DNA of 64,000 nucleotides from Nakamurella endophytica (lineage in GTDB: Bacteria; Actinomycetota; Actinomycetes; Mycobacteriales; Nakamurellaceae): positions 1-64,000 of the forward strand of contig NZ_BMNA01000014.1 in assembly GCF_014646215.1 (NCBI RefSeq). Direction: 5' to 3'. Below the pieces are notes generated by a model. It had not been told where the DNA came from. It did no database searches and saw nothing but the letters and a program-made list of their open reading frames with translations. This document shows, piece after piece, positions 9,616 through 20,555 of the stretch. The first letter of the stretch is position 1; each line of letters opens with the position of its first letter. The translations under genes and the position numbers were made by a program.

Positions 9616-9936
9616 CAGCAGAGGGTAGGACGGCACCGGTGGCGCTCCGACCGCCCGGCGACAGCGCGCCGCGCGTCGCGCGGTCCCGCTCCGGCGCGAT
9701 CCACCCGGCGATCACCGGTAAGCGCTTTCCAGACGATCCTTCCGTTGCCGTCCCCTCGGCGTTACGGTGGGCCCCAGCGGGAGTGATCTCTCGTTGCGAC
9801 CCACCGGCGGGCCGATCGAGCCGCGGGTGCACGTCCGAGCAGCACAGCGTGCGGCCGGCGCGGTCGCGATCGACGCGGCGGGACTCCCGCCGCCCGCACC
9901 CGCCGCGCGCGGGTCGATCGAAGGGACGCACACCAC
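9616..9936. other. Divergent control region between lacI-type gene and ABC ATPase gene
   Basis: About 320 bp without a gene. It contains the LacI-type palindrome at 9716-9731 and a TACGGT -10-like hexamer at 9763-9768 pointing toward the ATPase gene, with only a weak -35. The remainder is a GC-rich leader in which I see no riboswitch or other structure. Confidence 0.5.
9716..9731. promoter_or_regulatory. LacI/CcpA-type operator palindrome
   Basis: GGTAAGCGCTTTCC is centred on a CG step, as expected for LacI-family operators; six of eight positions in each half-site are symmetric (compare TGGAAAGCGCTTTCCA). Its place in the divergent region next to a LacI-family gene makes it the likely binding site. 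Confidence 0.72.
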
Positions 9937-11082
<1,146 letters not shown>

Positions 11083-11126
11083 GCGGCCCCCGCCGGCGCC
11101 ACTCGCGCCGCCGGTGACACTCCGCG

Positions 11127-11155
11127 AGGGCGGCCCGCTGCGTGCGGGCCGCCCT
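11127..11155 (+). terminator. Strong rho-independent-like hairpin after the ABC ATPase gene
   Basis: AGGGCGGCCCGC, loop TGCGT, GCGGGCCGCCCT: a perfect 12-bp stem with a 5-nt loop, 44 bp past the stop codon. It has no U-tract. Confidence 0.8.
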
Positions 11156-11264
11156 CCGGCGTCTGCGGACCCCGGACGGCGACACCGTGCGGGGACCCGC
11201 ACCCCTCGTTGCGGCGACGGTGTGGCGGGCCGGGTTCTCGGCCCGCCGGGCGGACGGTGGGGCG

Positions 11265-12185
11265 TCAGGCCGACGGGGTCGTCGCGGGTGCGGCCGCCGG
11301 CTCGGCCGCACCGGCCCTGGCGGGTCGCCGGACCCAGCCGCGCCGGTCCCGAGCCGCGCCCACCAGTCGGCAGCCGAGGTAGATCAGGAACGAGATGGTC
11401 GTGACGTAGGGGCTGATCGGCAGGCTGCCGCCCACCCCGAGCAGGATGCCGCCGACCACCGCGGTGACCGCGAACACCACCGACAGCACCGGCACCCACA
11501 GCGCCGACGCGGTCACCCGCATCGCCGCGGCGGCGGGCGTCACCAGCAGCGCCAGCACCAGCAGCGCGCCGACGATCTGCACCGACATCGCCACCGCAAG
11601 CCCGAGCACCACCATGAACAGCGGCGACAGCGCGCGCACCGGCACGCCGCGGGCCGCGGCGATCTCCGGGTCCACGCTGGCGAACAGCAACGGTCGCCAC
11701 AGCACCGCCAGGGCGACCAGCACCACCGCACTGATCACCGACAGCCAGCGCAGCTGCGGGTCGTCGACGGCGACGATCTGGCCGAGCAGGTAGCCGAACT
11801 TGTTCGCCGCGCGCCCGGTGTACAGCGACAGGAACAGCACGCCGAGGCCCAGCCCGAACGGCATGACGACGCCGATGGCCGACGACCGCTCCCGGGCCCG
11901 CACCCCCAGCACGCCGAAGATCAGCGCGGCCAGCAGCGACCCGACGACGGAGCCGACCACGACGTTGGCGCCGAGCAGCAGCGCCAGCGCCGCTCCGGCG
12001 AAGGACAGCTCGCTGATCCCGTGCACGGCGAAGCTCAGGTCGCGGAGCACCACGAACACGCCGATCAACCCGCCGACCAGGCCGAGCAGCGCACCGGCCA
12101 GCAGCGAGTTGTGCACCAGGGCCAGTAGAGCGCCGTAGTTCTGGAAGTCGAAGACCCGGCTCCACAGGTCGTTCACCGGCGCCAT
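11265..12185 (-). CDS. Zinc/manganese ABC transporter permease (ZnuB/AztB-like)
   Basis: 306-aa integral membrane subunit of an ABC-3 family metal importer. About eight to nine hydrophobic segments are visible, with family stretches LRDLSFAVHGISELSFAGAA and VGALLVLALLVTPAAAA (the coupling region). It overlaps the ATPase gene upstream by 13 bp and is the last gene of the three-gene operon. The Ala-rich C-terminal tail is probably cytoplasmic. Zinc is favoured over manganese because of the Zur-like box upstream of the operon. Confidence 0.9.
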   Translation of the reverse strand: MAPVNDLWSRVFDFQNYGALLALVHNSLLAGALLGLVGGLIGVFVVLRDLSFAVHGISELSFAGAALALLLGANVVVGSVVGSLLAALIFGVLGVRARERSSAIGVVMPFGLGLGVLFLSLYTGRAANKFGYLLGQIVAVDDPQLRWLSVISAVVLVALAVLWRPLLFASVDPEIAAARGVPVRALSPLFMVVLGLAVAMSVQIVGALLVLALLVTPAAAAMRVTASALWVPVLSVVFAVTAVVGGILLGVGGSLPISPYVTTISFLIYLGCRLVGAARDRRGWVRRPARAGAAEPAAAPATTPSA

Positions 12186-13243
12186 CCCTGGGTGGCCAGC
12201 GGGTCGTGGCGACCGTGGTCGTGGGCGTCCGGCGGGTGCGGCAGGTGGTCGTCCCAGGACTGGTGCAGCCCGGCCGCCATGTCACTGGCCGCGACGACGA
12301 CGAGCCGGCCGTGGGCCTGGATGACGTCGACCGGCGCCTGGTAGAGCTCGGACAGCCGCTCCGAGGTCATCACCTCCGACGGCGGCCCCAGGGCCCAGCG
12401 TCCCTCCGCCAGGTAGAGGACCTGGTCCACGTAGTCGATGACGGCGTTGACCTCGTGGGTGACGAACAGCACGGCCGTGTCGCGGTCGCGGCGCCGCCGG
12501 TCGATGAGCGCCGCCACCTCCTGCTGGTGGGCCGGGTCGAGGGCGGCCAGCGGCTCGTCGCACAGCAGCAGCAGGGGGTCCGTCGCCAGCGCCTGCGCGA
12601 CCCGGACCCGCTGCAGCTCGCCGCCGGAGAGCTGGGCGACGGGCACGTCCGCGAGGTGGGCCGCGCCGACGTCCGCGAGCAGCCGGTCGACGGTGTCCCG
12701 GAGCCGGCGGCGGGCGGCACCCACGGTGAACGGCGGCCCCCACCGGTGCCCGTCCACGCCGAGCCGCACCAGGTCGCGGACCCGCACGGCCGCGGCGGCG
12801 TCGATCGCGACCCGCTGCGGGACGTAGCCGACCAGGCCGCTCCCCCGCCGGACCGGCGCCCCGGCGATCCGGGCGGAGCCGTGCCGCAGCGGCTGCTGCC
12901 CGAGCAGCACCCGGAGCAGGCTGGTCTTGCCGGATCCGTTGGCGCCGAGCACGGCGACGAACTCGCCGCGGCGGATCGACAGGTCCAGGTGGGTCCACAG
13001 CACCCGGGCGCCGTACGTCAGCTCGGCGTCGGCCAGCTCGACGACCGCACCACGCGGCGAGGCGCTGGGCTGGGCGGGCACCGGATCAGTGTCCACCGTC
13101 GCGAGGGGCGTCCCGACCATCTCTGCAGTCCCGAGCTCCCCTGCCGTCCCGGCCACGCCGACCGTCGTGGCCGCCCCGGCCGTCCCGGCCGCTGGGCCGG
13201 TGCCCGCCACCCCGGACCGGCCGGCCGGCAGCCCGCGCGTCAC
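12173..13243 (-). CDS. Metal ABC transporter ATPase (ZnuC/AztA-like)
   Basis: 356-aa ATPase energising the permease downstream. Walker A GANGSGKT, signature LSGGELQR, Walker B LLLLCDEP and switch FVTHEVN are all present. The GTG at 13243 overlaps the stop of the binding-protein gene (GTGA), implying coupling. This start adds about 70 low-complexity Ala/Gly/Thr residues before the ABC domain; an internal ATG (MVGTPLATV) could be used instead. The C-terminal tail is His/Asp-rich (PHPPDAHDHGRHDP), a possible metal-binding or sensing tail not typical of ZnuC. Confidence 0.9.
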   Translation of the reverse strand: MTRGLPAGRSGVAGTGPAAGTAGAATTVGVAGTAGELGTAEMVGTPLATVDTDPVPAQPSASPRGAVVELADAELTYGARVLWTHLDLSIRRGEFVAVLGANGSGKTSLLRVLLGQQPLRHGSARIAGAPVRRGSGLVGYVPQRVAIDAAAAVRVRDLVRLGVDGHRWGPPFTVGAARRRLRDTVDRLLADVGAAHLADVPVAQLSGGELQRVRVAQALATDPLLLLCDEPLAALDPAHQQEVAALIDRRRRDRDTAVLFVTHEVNAVIDYVDQVLYLAEGRWALGPPSEVMTSERLSELYQAPVDVIQAHGRLVVVAASDMAAGLHQSWDDHLPHPPDAHDHGRHDPLATQGWRR

Positions 13244-14175
13244 CGGGTGACCGCCGCGGCGATGGCGTCCAGGTTGGCCTTCATCCAGCCCTGGTAGTCC
13301 TGTCCCTCCGGCAGGGTCTCGGTGACCGGCACGACCGGGACGCCGTTGGCCTTGGCGGCCGCCAGCACCTGCTCGGTCTGCGGGCCGGTGGTCTGCTCGT
13401 TGTAGACGAGCGCCCGCACCTGGTGGCCGGAGAACAGCGCCAGGGTCTGCGCCAGCACGGCCGGCGCCACGTCGGTCTCGTTCTCGACGGCCTCGCTGAA
13501 CCGCTCCGGCGTGCGGTCCTGCACGCCGATCGCCTCCAGCATGTACAGCGGCACCGGCTCGGTGATCGCGACCGCCGCGCCCCGGGCGGTGCGGGCCACG
13601 TCGGTCTCCTGCTGCTCGAGCGCCCGGACGGCGCCGTCGAAGCGGCTCGCGTTCGACCGGTACGTGTCGGCGTGCGACGGGTCCTTGCGGCCGAGGGCGT
13701 CGGCCACGGCGTCGGCCACCGTCACGGCCGTCTTCAGGTCGTACCAGACGTGCTCGTTCAGATCCTCGGACTCCGCCCGACCGGACAGGGCCACGGCGTC
13801 GAGCACCGGCGCGGTGCTGTGCGCGGAGTCGATGAGCGTCGTCATGAAGTCGTCGTACCCGCCGCCGTTGCGCACCAGGACGTCGGCCCGGCTGACGGCG
13901 AGCAGGTTCTGGGCGTTCGCCTCGTAGGAGTGCGGGTCCGCCGACGGGTCGGAGAGCAGCGAGGTGACGGTGACCCGGTCGCCGCCGACCTGCCGCACCA
14001 CGTCGCCCCAGACGTCGGTGGACGCGACCACCGACAGCGTCCCGCCGGCGGCGGAGCTCTGCGTGCTGCCCGCCGAGCCCTGGCCGGTGGAGCCGCACGC
14101 CGTCGCGGCCACCACCACGACGCCGAGCACGAATCCTGCCACCACCCGCGGCGTCCGCCGCACCGTCGTCGCCAT
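13240..14175 (-). CDS. Zn/Mn-type ABC transporter substrate-binding lipoprotein (ZnuA/AztC-like)
   Basis: 311-aa cluster-A-I metal-binding protein. The lipobox ends at Cys27 (AATAC). Metal-ligand candidates are His in DPHSYEANAQ, His in NEHVWYDL, and Glu in ITEPVPLYML, where ZnuA usually has a third His. There is no His-rich flexible loop, so affinity or specificity may differ from classical ZnuA. The ATG at 14175 is preceded by AGGAGGAGG. First gene of the operon, directly behind a Zur-like palindrome. Confidence 0.9.
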   Translation of the reverse strand: MATTVRRTPRVVAGFVLGVVVVAATACGSTGQGSAGSTQSSAAGGTLSVVASTDVWGDVVRQVGGDRVTVTSLLSDPSADPHSYEANAQNLLAVSRADVLVRNGGGYDDFMTTLIDSAHSTAPVLDAVALSGRAESEDLNEHVWYDLKTAVTVADAVADALGRKDPSHADTYRSNASRFDGAVRALEQQETDVARTARGAAVAITEPVPLYMLEAIGVQDRTPERFSEAVENETDVAPAVLAQTLALFSGHQVRALVYNEQTTGPQTEQVLAAAKANGVPVVPVTETLPEGQDYQGWMKANLDAIAAAVTR

Positions 14176-14188
14176 CGAGGCCTCCTCC

Positions 14189-14208
14189 TGAGAATGGTTC
14201 TCACTATA
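14189..14208 (-). promoter_or_regulatory. Zur-like box with -10 element upstream of the metal importer
   Basis: TGAGAATGGTTCTCA (14189-14203) is a perfect 6-3-6 palindrome resembling the actinobacterial Zur motif TGAnAATnATTnTCA. The -10 hexamer TATAGT (minus strand, 14208-14203) touches it, so bound Zur would cover the transcription start. The start codon is 14 bp downstream of the palindrome. Confidence 0.82.
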
Positions 14209-14398
14209 GACAGGACGCCGCCCCTTGCCGACCCGGGGTCGCGCCCGGCGCGTCCGACGTGGTGGGCTGGCGGCAGAGACCGATACGGACGGGCACGGCG
14301 CCCGGCGACGCGGGTCCGCGTCCCACCGGTTCGGTCCGGGACCCGGGCGCGGCCGGAACGGCTCCGTCGGTCGGGACAGGGCGATACAGGGGGATACG

Positions 14399-15220
14399 GT
14401 GCGGCTGGTCAACTTCCGCGATGCGGCCGAGTTCGGCGGGACCCCACTGGCACCCGGACGGCTGTTCCGCTCCGCGGCGCCGTACCTGCTGACCGGGGCG
14501 GACGTCCAGCGCCTGCAGCAGCGGGGCATCGCCACGGCGGTGGACCTCCGCGAGCCGGACGAGGCGATGCCGCCGGACTGGCAGCCGGCCGTCGACCGGG
14601 GCCTCCGGGTGGTGCGGGTGCCGCTCGCCGGTCAGGTGATGGCGTCGCGGCGGGCCCGCCGCCGGGTGCAGGCGGACCGGGCCGAGGGGCATGCCGTGCT
14701 CGGCGGCTTCTACGTCGACATCGTGGAGCACGCCGGGGCCGGGCTGGTGCAGGTGCTCGAGACGGTGGCCGCGGGAGGACCGGTCCTGGTGCACTGCGCC
14801 GCCGGCAAGGACCGGACGGGCACGGTCGTCGCGCTGCTGCAGAGCCTGGCCGGCGCGGACGAGGACGCCGTCGTCCGCGACTACGTCGAGACCAACCAGG
14901 CGATGCCGGCGGTGCTCCGTCAGGAGTGGCTGGCGCGGTCCGGCGCCACCCCGGACGACACTGACCGGGCGGACACCGACGACACTGACGACACCGACGA
15001 CACCGACGACACCTCGCCGACCGCCGCCGCGCGGGGGTCCGCGGACACCGACCCGATCACCGCACCGACCGGGCTGCAGGCGGCGCCGGAGGGGGCCATC
15101 CGGATGCTGCTGGACCACCTGCGCGAGCACGGTGGAACCCGCGCGGTGCTGGGCCGCCACGCCTCCCCGGACCTGCTGGACCGGGTGGTCGCCGCCTTGA
15201 CCGCCGGTCAGCCGGCCTGA
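14399..15220 (+). CDS. Tyrosine-specific protein phosphatase (Cx5R family)
   Basis: 273-aa protein of the MptpB/Tyr_phosphatase_3 group. The P-loop [10 protein letters not shown] carries the catalytic Cys and Arg with the Lys-Asp insertion typical of these lipid/triple-specificity enzymes. The opening [21 protein letters not shown] is the family's N-terminal signature, and [11 protein letters not shown] supplies the usual DLR segment. The GTG at 14399 follows AGGGGG. Between the catalytic domain and the last 50 residues lies an acidic insertion of Thr-Asp-Asp repeats. Its stop overlaps the convergent rlmB stop by 13 bp. The substrate is unknown. Confidence 0.88.
   Translation: MRLVNFRDAAEFGGTPLAPGRLFRSAAPYLLTGADVQRLQQRGIATAVDLREPDEAMPPDWQPAVDRGLRVVRVPLAGQVMASRRARRRVQADRAEGHAVLGGFYVDIVEHAGAGLVQVLETVAAGGPVLVHCAAGKDRTGTVVALLQSLAGADEDAVVRDYVETNQAMPAVLRQEWLARSGATPDDTDRADTDDTDDTDDTDDTSPTAAARGSADTDPITAPTGLQAAPEGAIRMLLDHLREHGGTRAVLGRHASPDLLDRVVAALTAGQPA
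14972..15013 (+). repeat. In-frame 9-bp tandem repeat in the phosphatase gene
   Basis: About 4.7 units of GACACCGAC (one unit GACACTGAC) encode repeated Asp-Thr-Asp in a probable flexible linker. Confidence 0.85.
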
Positions 15221-16179
15221 GCCACCCGCCGGCGCCGCGCCACCTCGGCCAGCACCACGCCGGCGGCGACCGACGCGTTCAGCGACTCGACCTGGCGCGC
15301 CATCGGGATCGACACCGTCACGTCGCACACGGTCCGGGTCAGCCGGGACAGGCCGCGGCCCTCCGACCCGACCACGAGGACCAGCGGCCCGGTGGCCAGC
15401 TCGAACGCGTCGGTGTCCACCGTGCCGTCGGCGTCCAGCCCGGCGATCATCAGCCCGGCCTCCGCGTACTCCTTGAGCGTCCGGACCAGGTTGGTGCACC
15501 GGGCGACGCGCAGCCGTGCCGCGGTCCCGGCCGACGTCCGCCACGCGGACGCGGTCATCCCGGCGGAGCGGCGTTCCGGCACCAGCACGCCGTGGGCACC
15601 GAAGGCGGCGGCCGAGCGGACGATGGCGCCCAGGTTCCTCGGGTCGGTCACCCCGTCCACGGCCACCACGAGCGCCGGCCGCCCCGAGTCCCGGGCGCGG
15701 GCCAGCAGGTCCTCCGGGTGCGCGTAGTCGTAGGGCGGCACCTGCAGCGCGAGCCCCTGGTGCACCGCACCGCCGGTGAGCCGGTCCAGCTCCGCCCGCG
15801 ACACCTCGAGCAGCGCGATGCCGCGCTCGGCCACGGCGTTCACCGCCTCGGTCACCCGCTCGTCGGTGGCCAGGCCGGTGGCGACGTACAGCGCGGTCGC
15901 CGGCACTCCGGCCCGCAGCGCCTCCACGACGGGATTGCGCCCGACCACGGTCTCCGGCAGGTCACCGCGGTCGCGGCGCTGGCCGCCGGCGGGTGCCGCG
16001 TCGCGCCGGGCCGCCGCGGCGGCGCGCCGGGCGGCGGGGTGTCCCTTGCGCGCCTCGGCCGGCGGCGTCGGGCCCTTGCCGCGCAGACCACGCCTCGCCT
16101 GCCCGCCGGATCCGACGACGGCGCCCTTCTTGGTCCCCGTCTTGCGGACCGCGCCGCGTCGCTGGGAGTTGCCGGCCAT
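15208..16179 (-). CDS. rlmB: 23S rRNA 2'-O-methyltransferase of the RlmB/SpoU family
   Basis: 323-aa SPOUT methyltransferase that methylates a 23S rRNA ribose (G2251 in E. coli RlmB). Residues 1-75 are a basic Lys/Arg/Ala-rich RNA-binding extension; then the SpoU substrate-binding domain ([14 protein letters not shown]) and the knotted catalytic domain with [29 protein letters not shown] and [16 protein letters not shown], the three SpoU motifs. The ATG at 16179 follows GGAAGG. It lies 171 bp downstream of cysS, the same pairing as in mycobacteria. Confidence 0.93.
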   Translation of the reverse strand: MAGNSQRRGAVRKTGTKKGAVVGSGGQARRGLRGKGPTPPAEARKGHPAARRAAAAARRDAAPAGGQRRDRGDLPETVVGRNPVVEALRAGVPATALYVATGLATDERVTEAVNAVAERGIALLEVSRAELDRLTGGAVHQGLALQVPPYDYAHPEDLLARARDSGRPALVVAVDGVTDPRNLGAIVRSAAAFGAHGVLVPERRSAGMTASAWRTSAGTAARLRVARCTNLVRTLKEYAEAGLMIAGLDADGTVDTDAFELATGPLVLVVGSEGRGLSRLTRTVCDVTVSIPMARQVESLNASVAAGVVLAEVARRRRVAQAG

Positions 16180-16350
16180 GACGGTGCCGCCTTCCACACC
16201 TCGTGCTGCTGTCCCTGCCATCCTCCCGGGCACGGCGTCGCCCCGCCAAACCCGCCGGGGGCCGGTGCGACCGCCCGTCGCCCCCGGGTGTGGCACCGGA
16301 CCGGACGGGCCCGGCCGGTGCCCGGCGGCGCCGGCCGGTCCCTGGGGAGG

Positions 16351-17739
<1,389 letters not shown>

Positions 17740-17919
17740 CCCGGCATCGTACGAGGTGGCGCGCGGCACCCACGGCGTCCGGCGGCCCGCCGCGGGCGGC
17801 GCACGGGTCCCGGCCGCCCGGTCCGCGGGACGCGACGCGGCGTGCCGCCGGGCTGCCGGACGGGCGGCGGGCGACGATCCTCTGGCGGACGGACGGCGCC
17901 GCGTCACTCCGTCGACCGC

Positions 17920-17948
17920 TTGACGCCACCTGCGTGCTCCTTCAAGAT
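17920..17948 (+). promoter_or_regulatory. Predicted promoter of the carbohydrate ABC operon
   Basis: TTGACG (17920-17925), 17-bp spacer, CAAGAT (17943-17948). Good -35 and acceptable -10, in a locally AT-richer stretch about 85 bp before the binding-protein gene. Confidence 0.6.
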
Positions 17949-17964
17949 GAGCAGTAATCTGCTC
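17949..17964. promoter_or_regulatory. Operator-like palindrome at the predicted start of the sugar operon
   Basis: GAGCAG-TAAT-CTGCTC is a perfect 6-4-6 inverted repeat immediately after the -10, where a repressor would block initiation. The cognate regulator is not obvious; no regulator gene is adjacent. Confidence 0.6.
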
Positions 17965-17974
17965 GAAGTTGCAC

Positions 17975-17999
17975 TTTTGGCGCGTTTTACGCGCAGAAA
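17975..17999. promoter_or_regulatory. Second inverted repeat in the sugar operon leader
   Basis: TTTTGGCGCG and CGCGCAGAAA flank TTTTA; the inner GCGCG/CGCGC arms are perfect and eight of ten positions match overall. It may be a second operator or an mRNA hairpin 34 bp before the start codon. Confidence 0.5.
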
Positions 18000-18032
18000 C
18001 TCGCAGTCCACCACCTCACCCCGGAGCTGCCC

Positions 18033-19454
18033 ATGAAGAGATCCGCCGTCCTGACCGGCCTGACGCTCAGCGCAGGACTGCTGCTCGCCGCCTGCGGAGG
18101 TTCGTCGTCCGGCGGGTCGTCCACGTCGTCGAGCTCGTCCGTCTCGAGCCCGGCGTCGTCCGCAGAATCGTCCCCCGCGTCCTCCGCCGGGTCGTCGTCC
18201 GCAGCGACCTCCGGCGGCTCGTCCTCCGGAACCTCCTCGTCCGGTTCGACGGCCGGTTCGGGCGGCAGCGGCGCCCCGATGACCGGCGATGCGAACTTGT
18301 CGACGAGCATCTCGATCCTCGCTCCCAGCTACGCCGACTCCTCGAAGTCGGACTGGGAGACGATCATCTCGGGCTACAACAAGCTGTACCCGAACGTGAA
18401 GGTCAACCTGCAGATCGAGGCGTGGGACGGCTTCACCGACAAGGTGCAGACCCGGATCCAGGGCAACGACCTGCCGGACATCCTCAACGACAACAACTAC
18501 GCCGACTACGTCAAGAACAACCTGCTCTACCCGATCACCGACGTGATGAGCCCGGCGACCTTCTCGTCGATCGTCCCGAGCCTGGCGGCCAACGGCAAGG
18601 GCACCGACGGCAAGCAGTGGGCCGCACCGGACATCGCCTCGGCGCGGATCATGGTCTACAACACCCAGCTGTTCCAGCAGGCCGGGGTGAGCACGCCGCC
18701 GAAGACCTGGGACGAGCTGCTGGCCGACGCCCAGAAGATCCAGAAGCTGGGCAACGGCATCTCCGGCTACGGCATGCCGCTGGGCAAGGAGGAGGCGCAG
18801 GTCGAGGCCAGCCTGTGGATCTGGGGCAACAAGGGCGACTGGGTCGACAGCTCCGGCAAGATCACCGCCAACTCGCCCGCCAACGTCGCGGCGTTCGACG
18901 AGATGAAGAAGTTCATCGACGGCGCCGCGGTACAGCCGAACCCCGGCGCCACGAACCGGCAGGCCGTCGCGGACCTGTTCAACCAGGGCAAGCTCGGCAT
19001 GTACATCACCCACCCCGGCCTGGTCGCCGAGACCCGGAAGAAGTTCCCGAACGTCAAGTTCGAGCTGGCGCCGGTGCCGAGCAAGGACGGCACCACCAAC
19101 GTCTCGCTCGGCGTCACGGACTTCATCGTCGCCTTCGACAACAAGGACGACAGCCGCAAGCAGGCGACGAAGGCCTTCCTGGATTACATGTACAGCCCCG
19201 AGGTGTACCAGAAGTGGGCAGCCGGGACCGGTCTGCTGCCGGTGACGGAGGGCGCGATCAAGCTCGGCGAGCAGTCGACGCCGGAGAACAAGCCGTTCTA
19301 CGACGCGTTGCCCAACGTCAAGTTCCTGCCCCAGAGCAACCCGAACTGGTCCAACCTGCAGAACGCCCTGCAGGCCAACGGCGGTGAGATCGCCACCAAG
19401 TCCGGCCAGGAGACCCTGGACGACATCCAGGCGCAGGTCGACGCGGCGGGCTGA
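18033..19454 (+). CDS. Sugar ABC transporter solute-binding lipoprotein (family 1)
   Basis: 473-aa binding protein of a CUT1 sugar importer. Lipobox LLLAAC (Cys21) is followed by a Ser/Gly-rich linker of about 65 residues, then a family-1 fold with typical segments (NDLPDILNDNN near the hinge, KAFLDYMYSPEVYQKWAA near the C-terminus). The ligand cannot be read from sequence; the downstream SIS-domain isomerase hints at an amino sugar or a phosphorylatable derivative. Hairpins after the stop may hold down expression of the permeases relative to this gene. Confidence 0.92.
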   Translation: MKRSAVLTGLTLSAGLLLAACGGSSSGGSSTSSSSSVSSPASSAESSPASSAGSSSAATSGGSSSGTSSSGSTAGSGGSGAPMTGDANLSTSISILAPSYADSSKSDWETIISGYNKLYPNVKVNLQIEAWDGFTDKVQTRIQGNDLPDILNDNNYADYVKNNLLYPITDVMSPATFSSIVPSLAANGKGTDGKQWAAPDIASARIMVYNTQLFQQAGVSTPPKTWDELLADAQKIQKLGNGISGYGMPLGKEEAQVEASLWIWGNKGDWVDSSGKITANSPANVAAFDEMKKFIDGAAVQPNPGATNRQAVADLFNQGKLGMYITHPGLVAETRKKFPNVKFELAPVPSKDGTTNVSLGVTDFIVAFDNKDDSRKQATKAFLDYMYSPEVYQKWAAGTGLLPVTEGAIKLGEQSTPENKPFYDALPNVKFLPQSNPNWSNLQNALQANGGEIATKSGQETLDDIQAQVDAAG

Positions 19455-19466
19455 CCCGCCCCGTCG

Positions 19467-19558
19467 CCGGCCGCCGGGCGGTGCGCGCACGTCGCCACCG
19501 CCCGGCCGCCGGGGCGGCCACAGGTCCGCGCGCGCCGCCCCGGGGCCGCGCGCGGACC
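19467..19558 (+). terminator. Two tandem hairpins between binding-protein and permease genes
   Basis: First stem: 19467-19483 with 19496-19512 (16 of 17 paired). Second: GGTCCGCGCGCG (19523-19534) with CGCGCGCGGACC (19547-19558), a perfect 12-bp stem. They are probably intra-operon attenuators or 3'-end stabilisers of the abundant binding-protein mRNA. Confidence 0.65.
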
Positions 19559-19636
19559 GACGCTCGCGGGCGCACCCGCACCCCGACCGGCTCCCGTGCC
19601 GGACCCACCGACCCCGACCGGACGACAGGAGCCCCG

Positions 19637-20554
19637 ATGGCCACCGCGCTGCACCCGCCGGAGGTCCGGCGCCGCGGCCGCGGCCGCGCTCTGCTGGCCG
19701 CCCTGCCCTGGCTGGCACCGGCGCTGGTGCTGATCATCGGCGTGGTGCTCTACCCGGCCGGTTACATGATCTACACGGCGTTCCGGAAGATCACCAAGAT
19801 CGGCGTCGAGACCGGCGCCGCCGGGTGGTCGAACTTCCGCACGGCCCTGACGTTCCCGGCCGTGCCGATCGGCAAGGTCTTCCTCAACACCTTCGTCTGG
19901 ACCGTGGTCGTCGTCGTGGCGACCGTGCTCCTCTCGCTCGCGCTGGCGCAGTTCCTCGACAAGACCTTCCGCGGCCGCAAGCTGGTGCGGCTGGCGGTCG
20001 TCGTGCCGTGGGCCGCGTCGGTGGTCATGACCTCGACCGTCTTCTACTACGGCCTCAACCGCGACTACGGCCTGATCAACAAGGCCCTGGTCGACCTGGG
20101 GATCCTGTCGGCGCCGTACGGGTTCACGCAGAACGCGACGTCCGCGTTCTGGGTGGCCGTGTTCGTCGCCGTCTTCGTGTCGCTGCCGTTCACCACGTAC
20201 ACGGTGCTGGCCGGCCTGCAGTCGGTGCCCGGAGAGGTGCTGGAGGCCGCGCAGGTCGACGGCGCCGGTCCCGCCGTGCGCTACCTGCGGGTGGTGCTGC
20301 CCATCCTGCGGCCGGCCATCGCGGTCGCCACCCTGATCAACATCATCAACGTCTTCAACTCGCTGCCGATCCTGCGGGTGCTCACCGGCTCGCTACCGGG
20401 CTATGGCGCGGACATCACCACGACGTTGATCTTCAAGTACAAAACCGCGCTGGGACCCGGTGTCTCGTCGGCGCTGTCGGTGGTCAACTTCCTGGTGGTG
20501 CTCGTCATCATCGCCATCTACCTGGCCGTCGTCCGGCCGACCCGGGAGGTCTGA
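19637..20554 (+). CDS. Sugar ABC transporter permease (MalF/UgpA-like)
   Basis: 305-aa inner-membrane subunit with six hydrophobic segments. The EAA coupling loop reads EVLEAAQVDGAGPAVRYLRV and would contact the ATPase. The ATG at 19637 is preceded by ACAGGA. Two bases separate its stop from the next GTG, so it is translated with the second permease. Confidence 0.92.
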   Translation: MATALHPPEVRRRGRGRALLAALPWLAPALVLIIGVVLYPAGYMIYTAFRKITKIGVETGAAGWSNFRTALTFPAVPIGKVFLNTFVWTVVVVVATVLLSLALAQFLDKTFRGRKLVRLAVVVPWAASVVMTSTVFYYGLNRDYGLINKALVDLGILSAPYGFTQNATSAFWVAVFVAVFVSLPFTTYTVLAGLQSVPGEVLEAAQVDGAGPAVRYLRVVLPILRPAIAVATLINIINVFNSLPILRVLTGSLPGYGADITTTLIFKYKTALGPGVSSALSVVNFLVVLVIIAIYLAVVRPTREV

Positions 20555-20555
20555 G

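Noticed and set aside
9745-9768. TTGCCG/TACGGT as a promoter for the ABC ATPase gene
   Set aside because: The spacer is only about 12 bp; the -10 alone is plausible, the pair is not.
6026-9931. Very long minus-strand open frame (over 1,300 codons) opposite otsAB
   Set aside because: High-GC codon bias keeps antisense frames open. The plus strand encodes all conserved OtsA/OtsB motifs and the predicted antisense protein is Arg/Gly/Pro low-complexity.
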